NCBI RefSeq assembly: GCF_900699015.1
Contig: NZ_LR217737.1
Span: 744,001 to 808,000, forward strand
Direction: 5' to 3'
Source of the DNA: Erwinia_E haradaeae_E
GTDB lineage: Bacteria; Pseudomonadota; Gammaproteobacteria; Enterobacterales; Enterobacteriaceae
DNA length: 64,000 nt
The translations under genes and the position numbers were made by a program. The notes under the pieces are model-generated. The model saw nothing but the letters and a program-made list of their open reading frames with translations. It did no database searches and was not told the origin of the DNA. Every line of letters begins with the position of its first letter. The first letter of the stretch is position 1. Shown in pieces: positions 60,913 to 64,000 of the stretch.

Positions 60913-62880
60913 ATGCTCCAAGATAACCCGCTGCTTGTACAGCTTAAAAAACAACTAAACTCGAAACTAACCCGAGTAGAGGGGGTCGTTAAGGGTTCTG
61001 AAAAAGGCTTTGGATTTTTAGAAATTAGCGCACAAAAAAGTTACTTTATTCCACGATCTTTTATGAAAAAAGTAATGAACGGTGATCGTATTAGCGCAGT
61101 TATTCAAACACATAAGGATCGAGAAATTGCCTGTCCTGAAAAACTCATTGAGCCGTGTCTCCAACGTTTTGTTGGCCGAATACAGAAAAAAAATAATCGC
61201 CTATTCATTATACCAGACCATCCTTGGCTAAAAAATGCAATCCCATGTAACCCTAGATATGATCTTAATCATTGCTTCCAGGATGGAGACTGGACGGTAG
61301 CTAAGATACAAAGCCATCCACTGAATGGTGATGAAGTTTTCTATGCTGAACTGACAGAGTTTATTACAACAACAGAAGACCATCTAGCACCCTGGTGGGT
61401 AACACTCGCTCGCTATGATCTTGAACGTGAAGCACCTGATGTACCTATCCCAACAAAAATGATAAATGAGAAAATAAAACGTAAAGACCTAACCGAGATC
61501 CCTTTTATCACCATCGATAATGCTCATACTGAAGATATGGATGACGCATTATATATAGAAGATATTGGCCAAGGTAGACTTAAACTATTTATAGCTATCT
61601 CTGATCCAACTTCGTATATAGAAACCGGTAGCAAACTAGATCAAATTGCTTCTACACGATCCTTTACTAACTATCTACCAGGATTTAATATTTCAATGCT
61701 ACCCAGGAAGTTGTCAGAGGACATCTGCTCTCTACGACCCAGGAAGAATCGACCAGCACTCGTTTGTTGTGTTACTATCGATGAAGACGGTACACCATCT
61801 AAATCTATAGAATTTTTTACTGCTTGGATTAAATCAAGAGCACGATTAGTATATAACAGTGTTTCGGATTGGTTGGAAACAAATAGAACGAGCTCTTGGC
61901 AACCAGAAAACAAGGAGATAGCTAACCAGATTGACCTACTACATCGATGTTATTTAGCCCGTAGTAGATGGCGAAAGACATATGCTCTCTTATTTAAAGA
62001 GCAACCAGATTTCCGTTTTGTAATCAATAAAAAAGGAGAAATATTAGACATAATTACTGAGCATCGACGCATTGCACATAGAATTATAGAAGAGTCAATG
62101 ATTCTTGCAAATATCTGCGCCGCTCAGGAACTCAGTAATAAATTTGGATTTGGTATCTATAATGTTCATTACGGTTTTGATAAAATCAATGCAGATCAAG
62201 TATCAGAAATCTTATCTCACCACGGAATTATCGAAGATCCTCTTACTATTGTTAGCCTTGATGGATTTCGCAACCTCAAGCGTAAATTAGATTCTCAACC
62301 AAACACATTCCTTGCAAACCGTATTCGACGATTCCAATCGTTTGCTGAAATTCGTACGACTCCAGGACCTCATTGCGGTTTAGGTTTAGAAGCTTATGCT
62401 ACCTGGACATCCCCTATTCGCAAATATGGCGATATGGTTAATCATCGATTAATAAAATCTATAATTACAGGTGAAACAGGTTCTCATCCGAAAGAAGAGC
62501 TCGCAACTAATATATCCGATCGTCGTCGAAAAAACCGAATGGCAGGAAGAGATATAAGTGAATGGCTATATTCTCTCTTTTTAAAGAGAGAAATTGGTAG
62601 TAATCGATTATTTACAGCCGAAATACTTGACGTCTCCCGTAGCGGCATGCGTATCCGACTTCAAGAAAATGGTGCTATAGCATTTATTCCTTCAGTATTA
62701 ATCTATGCTGTCCGTGAAGACCTGATCTGTAAACATGATTCTGGTAGCATCTTAGTCAAAGGTGAAGTACTCTACCGTGTAACCGATCTACTAAACGTAG
62801 TAATCACGGAAGTACGAATGGATACTCGTACTATCATTGCACGACCTGCTTTCTTATCTAATAAATCAACTTTTAGATAA
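60913..62880 (+). CDS. rnb: Exoribonuclease II
   Basis: Processive 3'-5' exoribonuclease acting on single-stranded RNA. Length is 655 residues (644 in E. coli). Two N-terminal cold-shock domains (GVVKGSEKGFGFLE; RFVGRIQ) precede the RNB catalytic domain, whose acidic cluster TIDNAHTEDMDDAL (200-213) supplies D202, D208, D210 and D211. The S1 domain at the C-terminus (RSGMRIRLQENGAIAFIP) is intact, as are FRRFQSFAEI-like RRFQSFAEIRTTPGPHCGLG and YATWTSPIRKYGDM. No Shine-Dalgarno sequence is visible before ATG; the E. coli N-terminus (MFQDNPLLAQLK) supports this start. Confidence 0.97.
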   Translation: MLQDNPLLVQLKKQLNSKLTRVEGVVKGSEKGFGFLEISAQKSYFIPRSFMKKVMNGDRISAVIQTHKDREIACPEKLIEPCLQRFVGRIQKKNNRLFIIPDHPWLKNAIPCNPRYDLNHCFQDGDWTVAKIQSHPLNGDEVFYAELTEFITTTEDHLAPWWVTLARYDLEREAPDVPIPTKMINEKIKRKDLTEIPFITIDNAHTEDMDDALYIEDIGQGRLKLFIAISDPTSYIETGSKLDQIASTRSFTNYLPGFNISMLPRKLSEDICSLRPRKNRPALVCCVTIDEDGTPSKSIEFFTAWIKSRARLVYNSVSDWLETNRTSSWQPENKEIANQIDLLHRCYLARSRWRKTYALLFKEQPDFRFVINKKGEILDIITEHRRIAHRIIEESMILANICAAQELSNKFGFGIYNVHYGFDKINADQVSEILSHHGIIEDPLTIVSLDGFRNLKRKLDSQPNTFLANRIRRFQSFAEIRTTPGPHCGLGLEAYATWTSPIRKYGDMVNHRLIKSIITGETGSHPKEELATNISDRRRKNRMAGRDISEWLYSLFLKREIGSNRLFTAEILDVSRSGMRIRLQENGAIAFIPSVLIYAVREDLICKHDSGSILVKGEVLYRVTDLLNVVITEVRMDTRTIIARPAFLSNKSTFR

Positions 62881-64000
62881 GAGATTATTATTTTCCTTCT
62901 TAAAGAAGGATAAAATCACCATAGAAACAATAAAAGTTTAGATATCTAGAAAAAACAAATATAATAAATCACCCTTATCCATTAATCATAATTAACTTAA
63001 ACTAATTGATCATCTTCAGATAAATATTCTAATAATGAATCAAAGTAACGATCTAATCTGATCTATCAAAAACATATCTATATGTATTACTAAATACAAA
63101 ATATTTATCTGATAGATAAGGATTTAATCTTTACTCGATACATTAAAATATCTTTAGTTTTCTGCACCAGATAGAACAACTAAGACTCATATGTCATATC
63201 TTATAAAATCTATATTTTACATATTATGATCTTATTTCTCTTCGTTCATTTCGTTGATATAAGAAATAGTATTTGTTAACATTAATACTATTAATAAAAT
63301 TATACATACTAAATTACAAAAGAACGTTATAGATATAATGTTACTCGACTTCAAAAGATCTAATATGATACTACTTCTATGATATATAGATCTTGTCTAT
63401 ACTGCATTTTGTTCTATCAAGCAATAATATTTACTTCATCTACTGCCTGCATAAATACGATAGAAAACTATATTTAAAAAATTTGTCTATCTATAACAAC
63501 GCTCTTTAATTTATTACATAAATAGATATGTTATATAGTAAAATTATAACAAAACAAGATCTACATTAATTAAAACGACTAATTAAACAACACTTTAATT
63601 AATATTTTTAATTAATCAATCCAATAGAAACAGTCTTTATGACAAAACTATTAACGTTTTATGGTTATATCAATAATATCTTAAAATATTTAGATTACTA
63701 AAAATTTATTAATTCATAAGTAATCAGTAGCTTTTAACATATTTTTTAATAATAATTCTATTAAAACACTCCCTATTCAAAATAAGGAACAATGAATAAA
63801 TTAACTAGTATAACTTAAATATAAAGATATTTTTTATTATATGATTCCCGAATCATCTAAAAATTAGATATATAAGTCAAAACTAACGCTATGAATCATA
63901 GTTACAAGATAGTATTTACTTTTCCAACGATTATAATCAGGACTTTCTTAGAATGTTAACGAACAGCATATGGCATGAAACACTTCATCCTAATTTTGGA
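62881..64000. other. Gene-free right edge of the window
   Basis: Apart from the hairpin directly after rnb, no gene, RNA or structured element was seen. Any gene to the right begins outside the window. Confidence 0.65.
62891..62914 (+). terminator. Hairpin just after rnb, probable terminator
   Basis: TCCTTCT (62894-62900) pairs with AGAAGGA (62904-62910) around a 3-nt loop, extended by TTT with AAA. It begins ten bases after the rnb stop. No T run follows. Confidence 0.45.

Overview
The window looks like a piece of the chromosome of a host-restricted, genome-reduced gammaproteobacterium of the Enterobacterales, most likely an insect endosymbiont. Every gene I recognise is a close homolog of an Escherichia coli housekeeping gene with nearly the same protein length. 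Base composition is strongly AT-rich. Genes stand alone or in very short clusters. My hand sum of coding plus RNA gene lengths is about 33 kb of 64 kb (roughly 52%), so about half the window is eroded, gene-free DNA. I see no insertion sequence, prophage, CRISPR array, toxin, restriction system or recently acquired gene. I cannot name the species from sequence reading alone.

Layout. 0-13 kb: pssA, gshA, ffs (4.5S RNA), lapA, clsA and ssb, separated by gaps of 0.6-2.6 kb. 13-25 kb: typA/bipA, a 2.8 kb empty stretch, full-length recC, tRNA-Gly(GCC), yacG (52 codons) and rpsT. 25-33 kb: ileS-lspA (overlapping), ispH, then corA on the other strand. This is the E. coli rpsT-ribF-ileS-lspA-fkpB-ispH block with ribF and fkpB gone. 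33-45 kb: ompA with a recognisably conserved promoter and leader, tig, divergent nadK/grpE with a heat-shock type promoter for grpE, ung, pmbA (tldE), then yciC-yciB-yciA. 47-56 kb: der, ygfZ, cmoA-cmoB, gloB. 55-63 kb: rnhA/dnaQ (divergent) followed by tRNA-Asp(GTC), the rpsF-rpsR-rplI operon with a decayed priB between rpsF and rpsR, and rnb.

How the genes fit together. Translation and its accessories dominate (S20, S6, S18, L9, IleRS, two tRNAs, SRP RNA, Der, TypA, CmoA/CmoB wobble modification, trigger factor, GrpE, RNase II). DNA upkeep is represented by SSB, DnaQ, RNase HI, UNG and RecC. Envelope and lipid functions include PssA, ClsA, OmpA, LspA, LapA, YciB and YciC. Redox and metabolite functions include GshA and GloB (glutathione), IspH and YgfZ (Fe-S dependent steps), NadK, CorA and YciA. 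This is the retained core of a free-living enterobacterium rather than a specialised island.

I looked for an undescribed system and did not find one I can support. The most interesting signals are non-coding or degenerative: an orphan GC-rich terminator with a nearby protein-like segment at 42.6-42.9 kb, a 26-bp perfect palindrome upstream of yciC, a priB relic, an intact recC without its partners beside it, a Der whose first GTPase domain has lost the NKxD aspartate, and several regulatory regions (ompA, grpE, rpsF leader, rpsT) that survive in otherwise eroded surroundings.
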